NCBI GenBank assembly: GCA_023807065.1
Contig: JAJJLU010000057.1
Span: forward strand, 1 to 22,583
Direction: 5' to 3'
Source: Isotricha intestinalis
Taxonomy: Eukaryota > Ciliophora > Litostomatea > Vestibuliferida > Isotrichidae
Length of the DNA stretch: 22,583 nt
In this document: piece by piece, positions 8,161 through 18,105 of the stretch
Layout: each line of letters begins with the position of its first letter
How positions within the stretch are numbered: the stretch's first letter is position 1
Made by a program: the position numbers and the translations under genes
Notes under the pieces: model-generated
Database searches by the model: none
The model's input: the letters and a program-made list of their open reading frames with translations, nothing else
What the model was told of the DNA's origin: nothing

Positions 8161-11100
8161 ATGTCAAACAATGAAATAGAATTATTTCAAAAAGACAAAT
8201 TAACTTTTATGGAAAAGTTTTATATATTAATGGATTTATTAATAACAAATCAAAAAGCTTCAAAAGTTGAATGTATAATATTTATGGGTGTATCTTATTT
8301 ACAAATTATTGTTGGATTTTTCGCACCACAAATTTTAGTTTTTAAAAAAGACAAATCAACATCCGATAAAATATTATATTATTGTGAAAAAATTTTAAGA
8401 TTATCTTCTCTTTTCTTTGATAAACATTCAGAATTTAAATTAATGATTTATTTTTTTTTTGTATTCATTGTTTTATTTATCATTTATTTTTTAATAATAA
8501 TATCAAAAACCTCAAAAAATTCTTTTTATTCTTATAATGAATTAATTCTTAATTATTCAATTAAAACATTTATTTATTTTGGATTTAATATAATTTTAGA
8601 TTTTATCTTTTCTAATTTTTGTTTTGGAGAAAATGAAATAAATCCTTTTTTTAAAGGAGTTTCATGTAAAATAAGAGATAATTTAGATGTGATAATTATA
8701 TCAATTTTACTATTTATTTTATCAGTAATTGTAATTCTATTTCTTCAATGTTTTTACTGTGATTCAATGTATTTATCAACTTCTTTTTATTCAAGAATAT
8801 CATGTAATTATGAAATTTATTCAAGTATTAATTCAATATTTTTTTCACTGTTTTTAATCCAAGCACATTATTTATCAAAAGAAATTTTTTTATTATATAA
8901 TATTATTTCAAGTGCTATTTTTTTTAAATTTTATATAGATCACTATTTATTTTATGACAAAAATACAAATATTTTAGCAGGTTTATATCATATATTATAT
9001 TTATGGACAAGTATATTTAGTTTAATTTTCGCTTATATAGAATTCCATGAGAAAGGAATAATATATTTAATATCAAGTTCAATAGTATTATATTTATTCT
9101 TTAATTTAAAATATAGAATAGAAGAAAATATATTTTTAGATACTCCCTTTCATAAAATAAGGAATAAAAGTCATTTTTTATATTATTTAAAAAATTTAAT
9201 TGATAAAATGAATCATATTGAAGAAAATCCAGAAGACAGAGCTGTTTTAGCAGGAATTATGGAAATGCATAATATTGAATGTCCTAATCCTGAATGTTTA
9301 GCAAAAAAGAATCAAAAGTTATATTTACCTATTACTGAAGAATGGAGTGATAGAAGTAAATTACTTATTGAAGATAGAGTTTTTCTTATTAATTATATCA
9401 TTATTGTTACTAATTATTTCCTTGATGATAATCATTATTCTCCTGATATGATTATTAATCTTTCTTTATATTATTTAGAAATTATTGGAAATTATTGTCA
9501 AGCTATGTATTATTATAAAAAAGTTAAAGAAATGAAATTAAGTTTTCAAGAACAATTTTCTTTTGAAAGATTAAAAATTAAAATTTCTAAAGCTTTAATT
9601 GAAAAATTTAAAGCACCAAATGAACAATGTACTTCTTTAGAAGATTTAAATGTTACTATATATTTTAAATATGATGATTTATCACAACAATTTATTGAAG
9701 AAATTAATAATGATGTAAATTTATCTTTAGAATTTTGGAAGTCTTTAAAAAATCAATATGTTGATTCAAATAAACAAATAAATTATAATAAAATGTTTAC
9801 TTTAACTGATCATATAAGATTAACTAAAGAAAAAGTAGAAAATTTATGGAATAAATTATTACAAATATATAATGGTGTTAATGACTTATTTGATTTATAT
9901 AGTGAATATGTAGAACAAATAAATGATGATGATTTAAAAAAAAGAGATTTAGATAATTTAAGAAGAAAAAATGAATCTTTTACTGATAATTTAACTCAAA
10001 ATTATTATTCTCTTTTATTTAATAAAGATACTGGTATTATCATTGCTAATGGAGATAAAGGAAAAGAAGGAATAATTGAAAAAATAAATTTAGAAACTGA
10101 AACAATATTCAAATATAAAAATGAAGAATTAAAAGGAAATAATGTAGGTATTTTAATGCCAAAAAATTATGCTTCTCTTCATAAGAAATTTATAGAAAAA
10201 TATTTTAATGTAGGAGAAAAAATTATAATAGATAAAAAAGATTTACGTTCATTAGGAAAAGATAAAGATAATGCAATAATAATGATAAAATTAATAGTAA
10301 AATTATTTCCAATGTTAAATGAAAATGTATTTTTTATTTCTCTTTTTTCAAAAGAAAATATAGATGATATTATATTCATAGATTCGAAATTTATAATTCA
10401 AGGAATGAGTTTAAAATTAATGAAAGAATTAAATATAGATAATAATTTATTATTCCAAGAAAATGATATTCCCTTTTATGTTATTTGCAAAAAATTTGTT
10501 AATTTTTATAAAATATTTCTCAAAGGAAAAAAGCAAAATGTAAAAGAAGTAAAAAATGCAAATTCACTATTAGATTCTTCTTCAGTGAGTAATAATCCTA
10601 AGAATAAGAATAAGAATAATAATAATAATAACTTAAATACAAATATATTAGATGGCTCAATAGTAAATGAGAATTTAGAAGAAAAAGAACATGAAAATAT
10701 AGAAATTAATGAAAATATTGAATTAGAATATGAAATAAGATTACCTCAATTTTTAATAGATTATGCAGAAATAACAAATAAAAAAAATAATTTTGATAGA
10801 GCAAAAACAATAAATTTAGGAGAAATAGATAATATAGAAGAAGAAGATGATAATGTAATAGAATCTGAATTTGGTGAAAGTGATTTATTAGTAGATGATG
10901 ATAGAAATTCATCAATATCAAATATTTCAAAACAGAATAAAGTAAATAAACTAAGTAATATGACTCCAAATAAAAAACCAATAAATAATAAAAATTTAAA
11001 TCTTAACAATAATTTAAATAAAGATACTCCAACTCCAAATATGACTCCAATTCCAGAATTAGTAACTGCAACTCCAGAATATAAAGTAACAATAAATGAT

Positions 11101-13617
11101 AATAAAGAAACAAAAAACCCAAATAATCCTTTAGATAATTCTTATGCTACTCTTTCTCAATCAAAGATAGAATTTAATAAGAAAAATGAAAGAGAGAAAG
11201 AATTTATAGAAAAAATAAAGAAATATAGAAATTTATTTGAATTAGGTAGATTTGATGAATTAGAAGATTATATTGATAATTGTAATGCAGAATCTCAATC
11301 AAGTGATTATAAATTTAATTTTACTTTTGATAGATATAAATATGGGAATAAATATATGTCTTATATAATTAGATGTATTGATAATAAGAATAATTGTAAT
11401 AAAAGTGAAGAAGAAAGTTTAGGTGAAAATGATCCTAAAATTATTAAATATAAAAAAGAAAAAATTGAAGCTATTCAACCTTTATATGAAATATTTGGTG
11501 ATGAGAAAAATAATATTCTTCAACAAGTTAACAATTTTTATTCTTTATCAACTGAAAATAAAAATTTTCAACAAACATTAAATTTATGTAAAGAAGATAT
11601 TAATAAATTAAGTATGGTTCATGGAACTAAAAAAAATGAAATTCAAGATGATGAAAATTCTTCTCAAACTTCTCAATCAGGATTTAACTCTGATTTAGTT
11701 AAAAAAAATAGAATTGAAGAAATAAGAGCTAATTTATTAAATAATGTATCTAATTTTTATACTTTGAAATATATTAAAATTTCAGTTTTTTGTATTTCTG
11801 TATTAACTGTTATTTATGGGATAATTTATTTAATTTTATTTTATGCAATTTTTGATACTTTAACTTTGTCTAATCAATTAAATATAGAATTATTTCAAAC
11901 TACAATTTGGATGACTAATTTAATAGGAACTTTAGTTTCTTTAAGAGCTCTTTTCGATAATATAAATTTGAATCAAAATTATAAATTTAATTCATATATT
12001 GAAGATAATTATGAATATTTTATGGAAATGAAAAAAAATAATTATTTAATATATAATAATATAACAAAATATTTTGGTTCATTGGAATATAATATAGGAA
12101 AATATATTAATAATAAAGAGCAAAATATATATTTTTGGGATAAAGAAAATATAACTTATTATTATAATAGATTAAAAGATTCTGAAGCTTTTCCTTTAGG
12201 TCTTTCTCAAGTTTTAAGTGATATAAATTCTCTTTTAATGAATAAATATTTTAAAATAAATAAAGAAGATGTTTTAATAGATGAACATGTAAGAAGTTAT
12301 ATTCAATTTATTAGTTTTTCATCTATTGAAAATTCATATGATAATATAATACCAAATCAATATTTAAAAATAAAAATAATTCCAAAATTATTTGAAAAAT
12401 CAAATAGTTCATCAAGAATAATATTATTTATTATATTATTAATATATGCTTGTCTAATCGTAACTTTTTGTGTTATTTATTCTCTTTTATTACATTTAAC
12501 AAATGAAAATATGGCTGAAGGAGTAATAAAAGTAACAAAGATAAAATTAGAAAGAATAGAGGAAACAATAAAAAAAATCGAAAATTTTGGTATAAACTTA
12601 AAAAAAATTTCAGAAAAAGATTCTCAAAAATCAGAACATGCATCAGTAAAAAGTAATGTAGAAAATACAATAAATCAAAAAACAATAATGGGAAGTATAA
12701 ATATGAATAATCATTCATTAATAAATCCTTTAGTAATATCAAATGAATATAATATAGAATCAAAAAGAGTAATTCCTTTAAAAATATTAAATTTTTCATA
12801 TTTTCAAACTTTTTTATTATTTTGTATTTTATGTGCATTTGTTATTCCAATATATTTAATAACAAATTCAATGGTAACTTCAACAAATAAATTAATTAAA
12901 GTAGAAAAATTTATGTATGGAAAAATTTTAAGAGCATCAGCTTCAATATTAAAAGTAAAATGTATGATGAATGAATGTAAAATAACAAAAAATTTAGAAT
13001 TTAATGATATTATTGATAAAACTCAAAATCAATTTATTGTTCAAGGAATAAGTTTATTTGATGATTTAAATATTTTTTATAATGATCAATTTTTATTAAA
13101 TGCTTGTAAAGCTATTTTACCTTTTAATTCAAGTGAATATTCTATATGTATGGATGATATTTTAATTCAAAGTGCTAATAATACTGATTCTTTATTAAAA
13201 TTAATTGATGAAATTGTGGATGATTTATATAATGATCAAGTTATTTATAAAGATAATACTTTTACTTTAGATAATGGAACCGAAGTTGAATTTAAGAATT
13301 ATTATTTATTTTCTGCAATTTCTTTTAAAAATTTAGAAACTATTTTTTATAAATATATAATTCCTATTTCTAATAATTTTTCTCAAATTTGTATTGATTC
13401 TTTATATAAGTTATTAAAGCAAAAAAGAAATTATGTGGTTGTTCTTACAATTACTTTTTTCTTTATGGTTATTTTATTATGTGTTTATATTGGTTTTTGC
13501 TTTGTTAATCATCTTATTCATTTATTAAGTGTTTCAAGATGTATTTTAAAAATTATTCCCATTTCTGTTATTAATAATACACAAGAATTGGAAAGTTGGA
13601 TTGAAAACAAATATTAA
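8161..13617 (+). CDS. Large TmcB-like multi-pass membrane protein with PAS-like domain
   Basis: 1818 residues. The N-terminal half holds about seven hydrophobic segments between residues 37 and 316. These are followed by a cytosolic Cys/His block (AGIMEMHNIECPNPEC at 364-379), an alpha-helical region, and a PAS-like domain at about 610-785 (GIIIAN, then KYKNEELKGNNVGILMP and a nearby LHKKF). This order is that of the ciliate and Dictyostelium 'tiny macrocysts' TmcB/TmcC-type proteins. A disordered acidic/Asn-rich stretch (about 800-1000) contains several TP pairs, including NMTP twice, which are potential phosphorylation sites. A second membrane half has hydrophobic segments near 1204-1232, 1240-1265, 1419-1447, 1543-1570 and 1758-1789. 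Its likely role is a plasma- or organelle-membrane sensor; the ligand is unknown. It follows the kinesin after 291 bases of featureless AT-rich DNA. It ends in TAA. Confidence 0.8.
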   Translation: MSNNEIELFQKDKLTFMEKFYILMDLLITNQKASKVECIIFMGVSYLQIIVGFFAPQILVFKKDKSTSDKILYYCEKILRLSSLFFDKHSEFKLMIYFFFVFIVLFIIYFLIIISKTSKNSFYSYNELILNYSIKTFIYFGFNIILDFIFSNFCFGENEINPFFKGVSCKIRDNLDVIIISILLFILSVIVILFLQCFYCDSMYLSTSFYSRISCNYEIYSSINSIFFSLFLIQAHYLSKEIFLLYNIISSAIFFKFYIDHYLFYDKNTNILAGLYHILYLWTSIFSLIFAYIEFHEKGIIYLISSSIVLYLFFNLKYRIEENIFLDTPFHKIRNKSHFLYYLKNLIDKMNHIEENPEDRAVLAGIMEMHNIECPNPECLAKKNQKLYLPITEEWSDRSKLLIEDRVFLINYIIIVTNYFLDDNHYSPDMIINLSLYYLEIIGNYCQAMYYYKKVKEMKLSFQEQFSFERLKIKISKALIEKFKAPNEQCTSLEDLNVTIYFKYDDLSQQFIEEINNDVNLSLEFWKSLKNQYVDSNKQINYNKMFTLTDHIRLTKEKVENLWNKLLQIYNGVNDLFDLYSEYVEQINDDDLKKRDLDNLRRKNESFTDNLTQNYYSLLFNKDTGIIIANGDKGKEGIIEKINLETETIFKYKNEELKGNNVGILMPKNYASLHKKFIEKYFNVGEKIIIDKKDLRSLGKDKDNAIIMIKLIVKLFPMLNENVFFISLFSKENIDDIIFIDSKFIIQGMSLKLMKELNIDNNLLFQENDIPFYVICKKFVNFYKIFLKGKKQNVKEVKNANSLLDSSSVSNNPKNKNKNNNNNNLNTNILDGSIVNENLEEKEHENIEINENIELEYEIRLPQFLIDYAEITNKKNNFDRAKTINLGEIDNIEEEDDNVIESEFGESDLLVDDDRNSSISNISKQNKVNKLSNMTPNKKPINNKNLNLNNNLNKDTPTPNMTPIPELVTATPEYKVTINDNKETKNPNNPLDNSYATLSQSKIEFNKKNEREKEFIEKIKKYRNLFELGRFDELEDYIDNCNAESQSSDYKFNFTFDRYKYGNKYMSYIIRCIDNKNNCNKSEEESLGENDPKIIKYKKEKIEAIQPLYEIFGDEKNNILQQVNNFYSLSTENKNFQQTLNLCKEDINKLSMVHGTKKNEIQDDENSSQTSQSGFNSDLVKKNRIEEIRANLLNNVSNFYTLKYIKISVFCISVLTVIYGIIYLILFYAIFDTLTLSNQLNIELFQTTIWMTNLIGTLVSLRALFDNINLNQNYKFNSYIEDNYEYFMEMKKNNYLIYNNITKYFGSLEYNIGKYINNKEQNIYFWDKENITYYYNRLKDSEAFPLGLSQVLSDINSLLMNKYFKINKEDVLIDEHVRSYIQFISFSSIENSYDNIIPNQYLKIKIIPKLFEKSNSSSRIILFIILLIYACLIVTFCVIYSLLLHLTNENMAEGVIKVTKIKLERIEETIKKIENFGINLKKISEKDSQKSEHASVKSNVENTINQKTIMGSINMNNHSLINPLVISNEYNIESKRVIPLKILNFSYFQTFLLFCILCAFVIPIYLITNSMVTSTNKLIKVEKFMYGKILRASASILKVKCMMNECKITKNLEFNDIIDKTQNQFIVQGISLFDDLNIFYNDQFLLNACKAILPFNSSEYSICMDDILIQSANNTDSLLKLIDEIVDDLYNDQVIYKDNTFTLDNGTEVEFKNYYLFSAISFKNLETIFYKYIIPISNNFSQICIDSLYKLLKQKRNYVVVLTITFFFMVILLCVYIGFCFVNHLIHLLSVSRCILKIIPISVINNTQELESWIENKY

Positions 13618-13931
13618 GTTTTGAGATATTTTATATATTTTAATTATGTAATTATTTTAAATTAAAATAATTTTTAAATTATTTAATAATTATTTTTTCA
13701 TAAAAAACAATTTATTATCATTTATTTTAATTAGGACTTTTATTTCAATTAAATATTATGAGAATAAAATATGTTAACACATTTTAAAAAATATAAAAAA
13801 ACAAATTTTGAATTCTCGTATATTATCATTTTAAATTAATTATACTTATTCATGTTTTATATAGTTATTTTTTTAATTCTATGTGTTTTTTTTAGTTTAT
13901 AATATTTTTATTTAAAGAAAATTATTAATTT
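13618..13931. other. AT-rich intergenic region, nothing recognised
   Basis: 314 bases between the large membrane protein gene and the small C2HC-type gene. It is T- and A-rich with no open frame, RNA structure or repeat that I can support. It presumably holds the terminator of the first gene and the promoter of the next. Confidence 0.5.
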
Positions 13932-14162
13932 ATGGAAGCTAATATGATTTTGTGTAAATGTGGAAAAAGGTTTTATGAATTTGAACTTGAAAATCACTAT
14001 AAATGTTGTAAGGAGTTAAAAAATTATTTTTTATTTTTTGATAAAGAAACAGTTAAACTTTTAAAGGAAAATACACAAGAAAAAGAAAATTTATGTTTAA
14101 TAAAATTCCTTCTTCAACAATATAATAATATTATTGATGAAAAAATACAAAGTTTAAATTAA
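13932..14162 (+). CDS. Small C2HC zinc-finger-like protein
   Basis: 76 residues from an ATG. The N-terminal part reads LCKCGKRFYEFELENHYKCC, giving Cys8, Cys10, His22 and Cys25/Cys26. This resembles the C2HC fingers (CxxCGRxF..H...C) and TRAF-type fingers, but the first pair is separated by one residue instead of two, so metal binding is uncertain. The remainder is Lys/Glu-rich and probably helical. The codon composition matches the neighbours. It may be a complete small protein or the surviving start of a longer gene, because a second short ORF follows 19 bases after the stop. It ends in TAA. Confidence 0.5.
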   Translation: MEANMILCKCGKRFYEFELENHYKCCKELKNYFLFFDKETVKLLKENTQEKENLCLIKFLLQQYNNIIDEKIQSLN

Positions 14163-14181
14163 TTTTTAAACCACTTAAATT

Positions 14182-14331
14182 ATGTCATGTAAAACAAATG
14201 ATTTTTTATTTAATCAATCTAAAATGTTAATTATATATTTTGGATTTAAATTAGAAAAAGAATTATCTTATTTTAATAATTTTTTTATTATAAAAATTTT
14301 ACATCTTAATTTGAATATTCTTTTAATTTAA
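14182..14331 (+). CDS. Possible 49-residue ORF, unknown
   Basis: An ATG at 14182 opens 49 codons (start MSCKTNDFLFNQSK) before a TAA at 14329. Codon use looks coding-like in its first two thirds and more random at the end. It lies directly behind the C2HC-type gene and before the convergent PARG gene. It could be a micro-gene, a 3' part of the preceding gene separated by a frame change, or chance. Confidence 0.2.
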   Translation: MSCKTNDFLFNQSKMLIIYFGFKLEKELSYFNNFFIIKILHLNLNILLI

Positions 14332-14375
14332 AAAATTTAATAAATTAAAATATATTTTTCTTTTAATAAACAATA

Positions 14376-16115
14376 TCAAATTAATTGTTTTAATATTCCT
14401 AAATAATCATTTAAAATTTCCTTTTCTTTTTTAACTTCCATATCACAAAAAGCTTTGAAAACAATTCCTTTAGTAACATTTTTTTCAGTAATAATATTTT
14501 TAAAACTCTCAATGAATTTTTCAAAAGCAATTTTATTCTTCTCATCATGATAGCAAGAAAATTGAAATTCAATATCAGCAAATAAACAAGCTAAAAACTG
14601 TATTAAAAATTTAATATAAACATTTCCTCCAAAAACACCACAACCCCATTTTCCAGTAGAACAAGAATTTAATTTTAAATCAGCATTTCCTTGTAATCCA
14701 GTTATGAATTTAATAAACTCTCTGAAACTAACAATAAAATCAAATTGATCACATTTAAGTTGAAAAATAGGTAAAGCATCAACTGCAATCATAAGTGATT
14801 TAAAAGAATTATTTTCATAAATACGATTATCATGATAATCTCCTTTAAACTTTAAGCTTCCTCCATATCCAGTATAATCACTAAATTGTTCAAAGCCTGA
14901 CATTGATATTGATTGAATATTATTCATTTTTTTTACAAATGCTCTTGCTACTAAAATTTCAGGACATATTAATAATAATATTTCTTCTTGAACACTTCCT
15001 CTATTCATACATCCTCCTCCTAAATATTTATTTGCAAAATTTACGATTATACTTTCTTTTTCTTCCGTCATTGATAATAAATGAATTTTTACTTTTTCTA
15101 TTATTTCTTTATTTATTTTTTCATTGTTTTTAATAAATACTTCTTCTTTTATTTTTTTCACCATTTTATCTTCATTAGGTTTTAATTCGCTTTTTAAAAA
15201 AAGTTTAATTTCATTATTTAATTCATTATTCATTTCGTTTTTTTTAAATTGATTTTCATTTAAGTTTTTATTATAAATATAAGGATCAAATTCATTTAAA
15301 TGTATTTTTAAAATACTATTTCTTTGGCAATCAAAATCATTATTTAATTCTTTATCAAAATTATATATTTCATTGAATTTATCTTTATAATCTTTAACTT
15401 TATTTAAAATATCTTCTTTTGAAGAAATAAAACTACAATGTTCAACTTTAGAAAGTTTATTTTGAGAAGCCATTCTAATTCCAATTTTAATAAAATATCT
15501 AATCATAAATAAAAATTTTTCATAAAGAATTCCATTTCCCATTAAATAATAAATAAAACTTAATTCAGGAAAATCATAAATCTTATAATTACCATTTTCT
15601 AATTCTTTAATATTTCTTCCTTCTGTTTCATTTCCAAACATATCTAAAAAAAAAGTTGAAAGAATCGAAGCACATTCAAATTGAGTTAATTCAATTATTT
15701 CATTATTATTGTTTGTTAACAGAAAAAAATCTTTTTTTATTTCTTCTGATGTTAATGCTATTGATTGAATTAATGGTAAAATAAAATCAAATATTGCTTC
15801 TTTACTTATTTGATTTTTTAATCTTTCAAAATTATTTATTGTTTTCGTTTTAAGATCTTTATTTATGTTAAATAATTCGGAATAATCTGCTTCTGTATAT
15901 TTTTTTTTTAATATTTTTTTTGCTTTTTCCCAATTTTTTGATTTCCAAATTCCAACATATTTACTTTTTATATTCTTTTTTTTTTTTAAATTATTATTTT
16001 CTTTGACTTCTTTTTTAATGTTTGGATTTTTATTAATAATAGTTACCTTTTTTTTATTATCACTCGTTTTTTTTATATTAGATGAACTACTTCCCATATT
16101 ATAATTTTTATTCAT
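14376..16115 (-). CDS. PARG: Poly(ADP-ribose) glycohydrolase
   Basis: 579 residues. It hydrolyses poly(ADP-ribose) chains made by PARPs, mainly in DNA-damage signalling. A Lys/Asn-rich N-terminus (1-55) precedes a helical accessory region (about 60-345) and the macrodomain-type catalytic core (about 350-525). The PARG signature is present: FANKYLGGG at 360-368 and SVQEEI at 374-379, with the catalytic Glu pair Glu377/Glu378. FEQFSDYTGYGGS at 408-420 matches the substrate-binding Tyr loop, and GKWGCGVFGG at 488-497 the C-terminal glycine loop. The residue 18 before the first Glu, usually Asp in PARG, is Asn359 (AAT), which may reduce activity. The first ATG is used here; a second at 16097 would give MGSSSSNIKK, a good N-myristoylation motif. 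It ends in TGA and is convergent with the small genes to the left. Confidence 0.92.
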   Translation of the reverse strand: MNKNYNMGSSSSNIKKTSDNKKKVTIINKNPNIKKEVKENNNLKKKKNIKSKYVGIWKSKNWEKAKKILKKKYTEADYSELFNINKDLKTKTINNFERLKNQISKEAIFDFILPLIQSIALTSEEIKKDFFLLTNNNNEIIELTQFECASILSTFFLDMFGNETEGRNIKELENGNYKIYDFPELSFIYYLMGNGILYEKFLFMIRYFIKIGIRMASQNKLSKVEHCSFISSKEDILNKVKDYKDKFNEIYNFDKELNNDFDCQRNSILKIHLNEFDPYIYNKNLNENQFKKNEMNNELNNEIKLFLKSELKPNEDKMVKKIKEEVFIKNNEKINKEIIEKVKIHLLSMTEEKESIIVNFANKYLGGGCMNRGSVQEEILLLICPEILVARAFVKKMNNIQSISMSGFEQFSDYTGYGGSLKFKGDYHDNRIYENNSFKSLMIAVDALPIFQLKCDQFDFIVSFREFIKFITGLQGNADLKLNSCSTGKWGCGVFGGNVYIKFLIQFLACLFADIEFQFSCYHDEKNKIAFEKFIESFKNIITEKNVTKGIVFKAFCDMEVKKEKEILNDYLGILKQLI

Positions 16116-16213
16116 TAGATTATTAATAATAAATGAAAAAACAAATTATTAATTTCTCTTTATTAAAATTATTATGATTGAAAAATCAACCAAAAATAAA
16201 TTAAGATAAAAAA

Positions 16214-16852
16214 ATGAAATTACTTTTGATAATAATAATAATAACATTAACAAAAGAAAATAAAAATGAAAGAACAATAACAGAGAAAGAAAGAACAAAA
16301 ATAAAAGGATTTATAGAATTATTAGAAATGGAATCAGAAGGAACAGAAAGAATAGAATTTCCTTATGTTACATACAGAAACATAACATATAAAATAATAA
16401 CAATAGACACAGCAATGCCAATAGATATAGAAGATATAGTAAAAAAAAATAATTTACCTAATACAATGAAAGGAGTTATTTCTGAAATTATTAAAGAAAA
16501 TGATATGGATGAAGTTTTTGTTAGATTTTCAGGTTTAAAAGATTCTTTAGGTGAAATAGAATTAAATTATTCTTATATTGTTCATTTACAAAGTTTTTAT
16601 GATGATGAGAATAAATTTAAAATTATTTATATTATATATAGTAATTCTAAAATTGGAGTTGAACCTTCTTTTCAAGTTGTTGAGAAATATGTTTGTAATA
16701 AAGGATTTCTTATTCAACCTTGTAAAAATATTAAAGTCTATAATAAAATTAGTTATTTCAATGATGCTTTTATTAAAAATGTCACAGAAACTAGTAATTA
16801 TGACACTAAAGTTGAATTTATTAAATTTTTAAAAAATATTTATGATGAATAA
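16214..16852 (+). CDS. Small secreted protein, unknown function
   Basis: 212 residues. It starts with a short hydrophobic leader (MKLLLIIIIITLT) directly followed by a charged stretch, consistent with a signal peptide. The mature part has potential N-glycosylation sites at Asn56 (NIT), Asn118 (NYS) and Asn189 (NVT), and two cysteines (161 and 170) close enough for a disulphide. That composition supports export or vacuolar residence. No enzyme or adhesion family is recognised. It is divergent from the PARG gene, with only 98 bases between the two starts, so the promoters probably overlap. Confidence 0.65.
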   Translation: MKLLLIIIIITLTKENKNERTITEKERTKIKGFIELLEMESEGTERIEFPYVTYRNITYKIITIDTAMPIDIEDIVKKNNLPNTMKGVISEIIKENDMDEVFVRFSGLKDSLGEIELNYSYIVHLQSFYDDENKFKIIYIIYSNSKIGVEPSFQVVEKYVCNKGFLIQPCKNIKVYNKISYFNDAFIKNVTETSNYDTKVEFIKFLKNIYDE

Positions 16853-16935
16853 ACTTTATTTATATTTTTTTTAATTGGTAATTATTCATAAATTATTCTT
16901 TTTTTGTTTATTTATTTATTTTTTAATTTTTTAAG

Positions 16936-17886
16936 TCATATATTTATTTTTTCAAAGGAAAATATTTCTGATGATGTTTCTATTATTAATATACCATTAT
17001 CCAATAATATTATTTTATTGAAATTCCCACAACTTTGTGTTAAACCAATTGATTCATTTTCATTTTTTTCTATTTTACAATTATTTAAATCTATTTGATA
17101 TGTTAAATATGATAAAAATCTAAAAGGGAAATTTTCTCCTTGATAACATTCCATTTCTTCTTCATATTCTCTTATGAAACATATTAAAACAGAATTTTTA
17201 TTAATAAACTTTAATGAAAAAAATTCATAGTATAAGTCACATTTATAAGTATTTATTATTTGATGAGTAAAAATATTTATAAAATAAAAAACATTTATTG
17301 AATTTAATATTATTAAAATTTTAAAATCTAACATTTTCATATCTTTAATTTTTAAATATTTTTCAATTTGAGTTTGATATATTAATTGATAAGAATTTAA
17401 ATTTATAAATTTTAAATTTAAACAATCACAAATTAATAATTCATTATTTGGTAATTGATAAAAGTAATCAATTTTATTTTTATATTTTAAATTTGTCATT
17501 AATATATAACTTTGGTTATTTATTTTTTTATAAATATAAATTATTCCTGAATTAAAGTATAAATCACCATTTAAATTTTCAAAAAATTGACAAAAATTTA
17601 TATATTCAAAATTAATTGTTTGAATTATTTTATATTGTGTATTACTATTTAATAATTCAATAATTAAAATAAAAGTATTTGATGAATAAATTATTCTATT
17701 TTTTTTCATTTTAAATAATTTTGAATTTATTGAACTATTTTGAATATTAATTATAAGTTTCTTTATATAAGGTTTTTGAGAAAAAATATTTATTTGATTT
17801 AAATTTCTAAAAGCAAAATCATTATTATCTAATAAAATAATAAAATGCGGAAATTCATCATCACAATGAAAATAAAACTTATTCAT
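16936..17886 (-). CDS. Beta-rich, propeller-like protein, unknown function
   Basis: 316 residues from the ATG at 17884-17886. The open frame continues upstream by 14 codons, but only to a TTG. The sequence alternates short hydrophobic beta-strand-like segments with polar turns at a spacing of about 40 residues (for example ELLICDCLNLKFINL, KILIILNSINVFYFI, NSVLICFIREYEEE), as in highly diverged WD40/beta-propeller proteins. There is no canonical WD or GH dipeptide, no signal peptide and no clear membrane helix. If it is a propeller, its role would be protein-protein scaffolding. It ends in TGA, 83 bases from the convergent secreted-protein gene. The annotation as a gene is supported by length and composition, not by a known motif. 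Confidence 0.6.
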   Translation of the reverse strand: MNKFYFHCDDEFPHFIILLDNNDFAFRNLNQINIFSQKPYIKKLIINIQNSSINSKLFKMKKNRIIYSSNTFILIIELLNSNTQYKIIQTINFEYINFCQFFENLNGDLYFNSGIIYIYKKINNQSYILMTNLKYKNKIDYFYQLPNNELLICDCLNLKFINLNSYQLIYQTQIEKYLKIKDMKMLDFKILIILNSINVFYFINIFTHQIINTYKCDLYYEFFSLKFINKNSVLICFIREYEEEMECYQGENFPFRFLSYLTYQIDLNNCKIEKNENESIGLTQSCGNFNKIILLDNGILIIETSSEIFSFEKINI

Positions 17887-18105
17887 ATTCTTATAAAATT
17901 TTATTAAATAAATTAAAAATAAATTCAATAGTAATTCAAAATAAAAATAGTAAAATTTAAAAAAATTATGAATAATATTAAAGAAGAAGAAAAAACAAAT
18001 TTAGAATATTAAATATATGTTTAATAATTGAATACTCAAAAAAAAAAGTGATTTATATAAATACATAAATAATTAAATTAATAAATAATAATAAAAATTA
18101 TAAAT

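Noticed and set aside
10706..11009. Minus-strand ORFs inside the large membrane protein
   Set aside because: Monotonous Leu/Phe/Ser translations opposite Asn/Glu-rich codons are antisense shadows.
16904..17098. Plus-strand ORF of 64 residues
   Set aside because: It lies opposite the 3' end of the beta-rich protein gene, has a low-complexity hydrophobic translation, and looks like a shadow frame.
17887..17928. Upstream extension of the beta-rich protein on the minus strand
   Set aside because: It also begins at a TTG rather than ATG; the first ATG is at 17884-17886.
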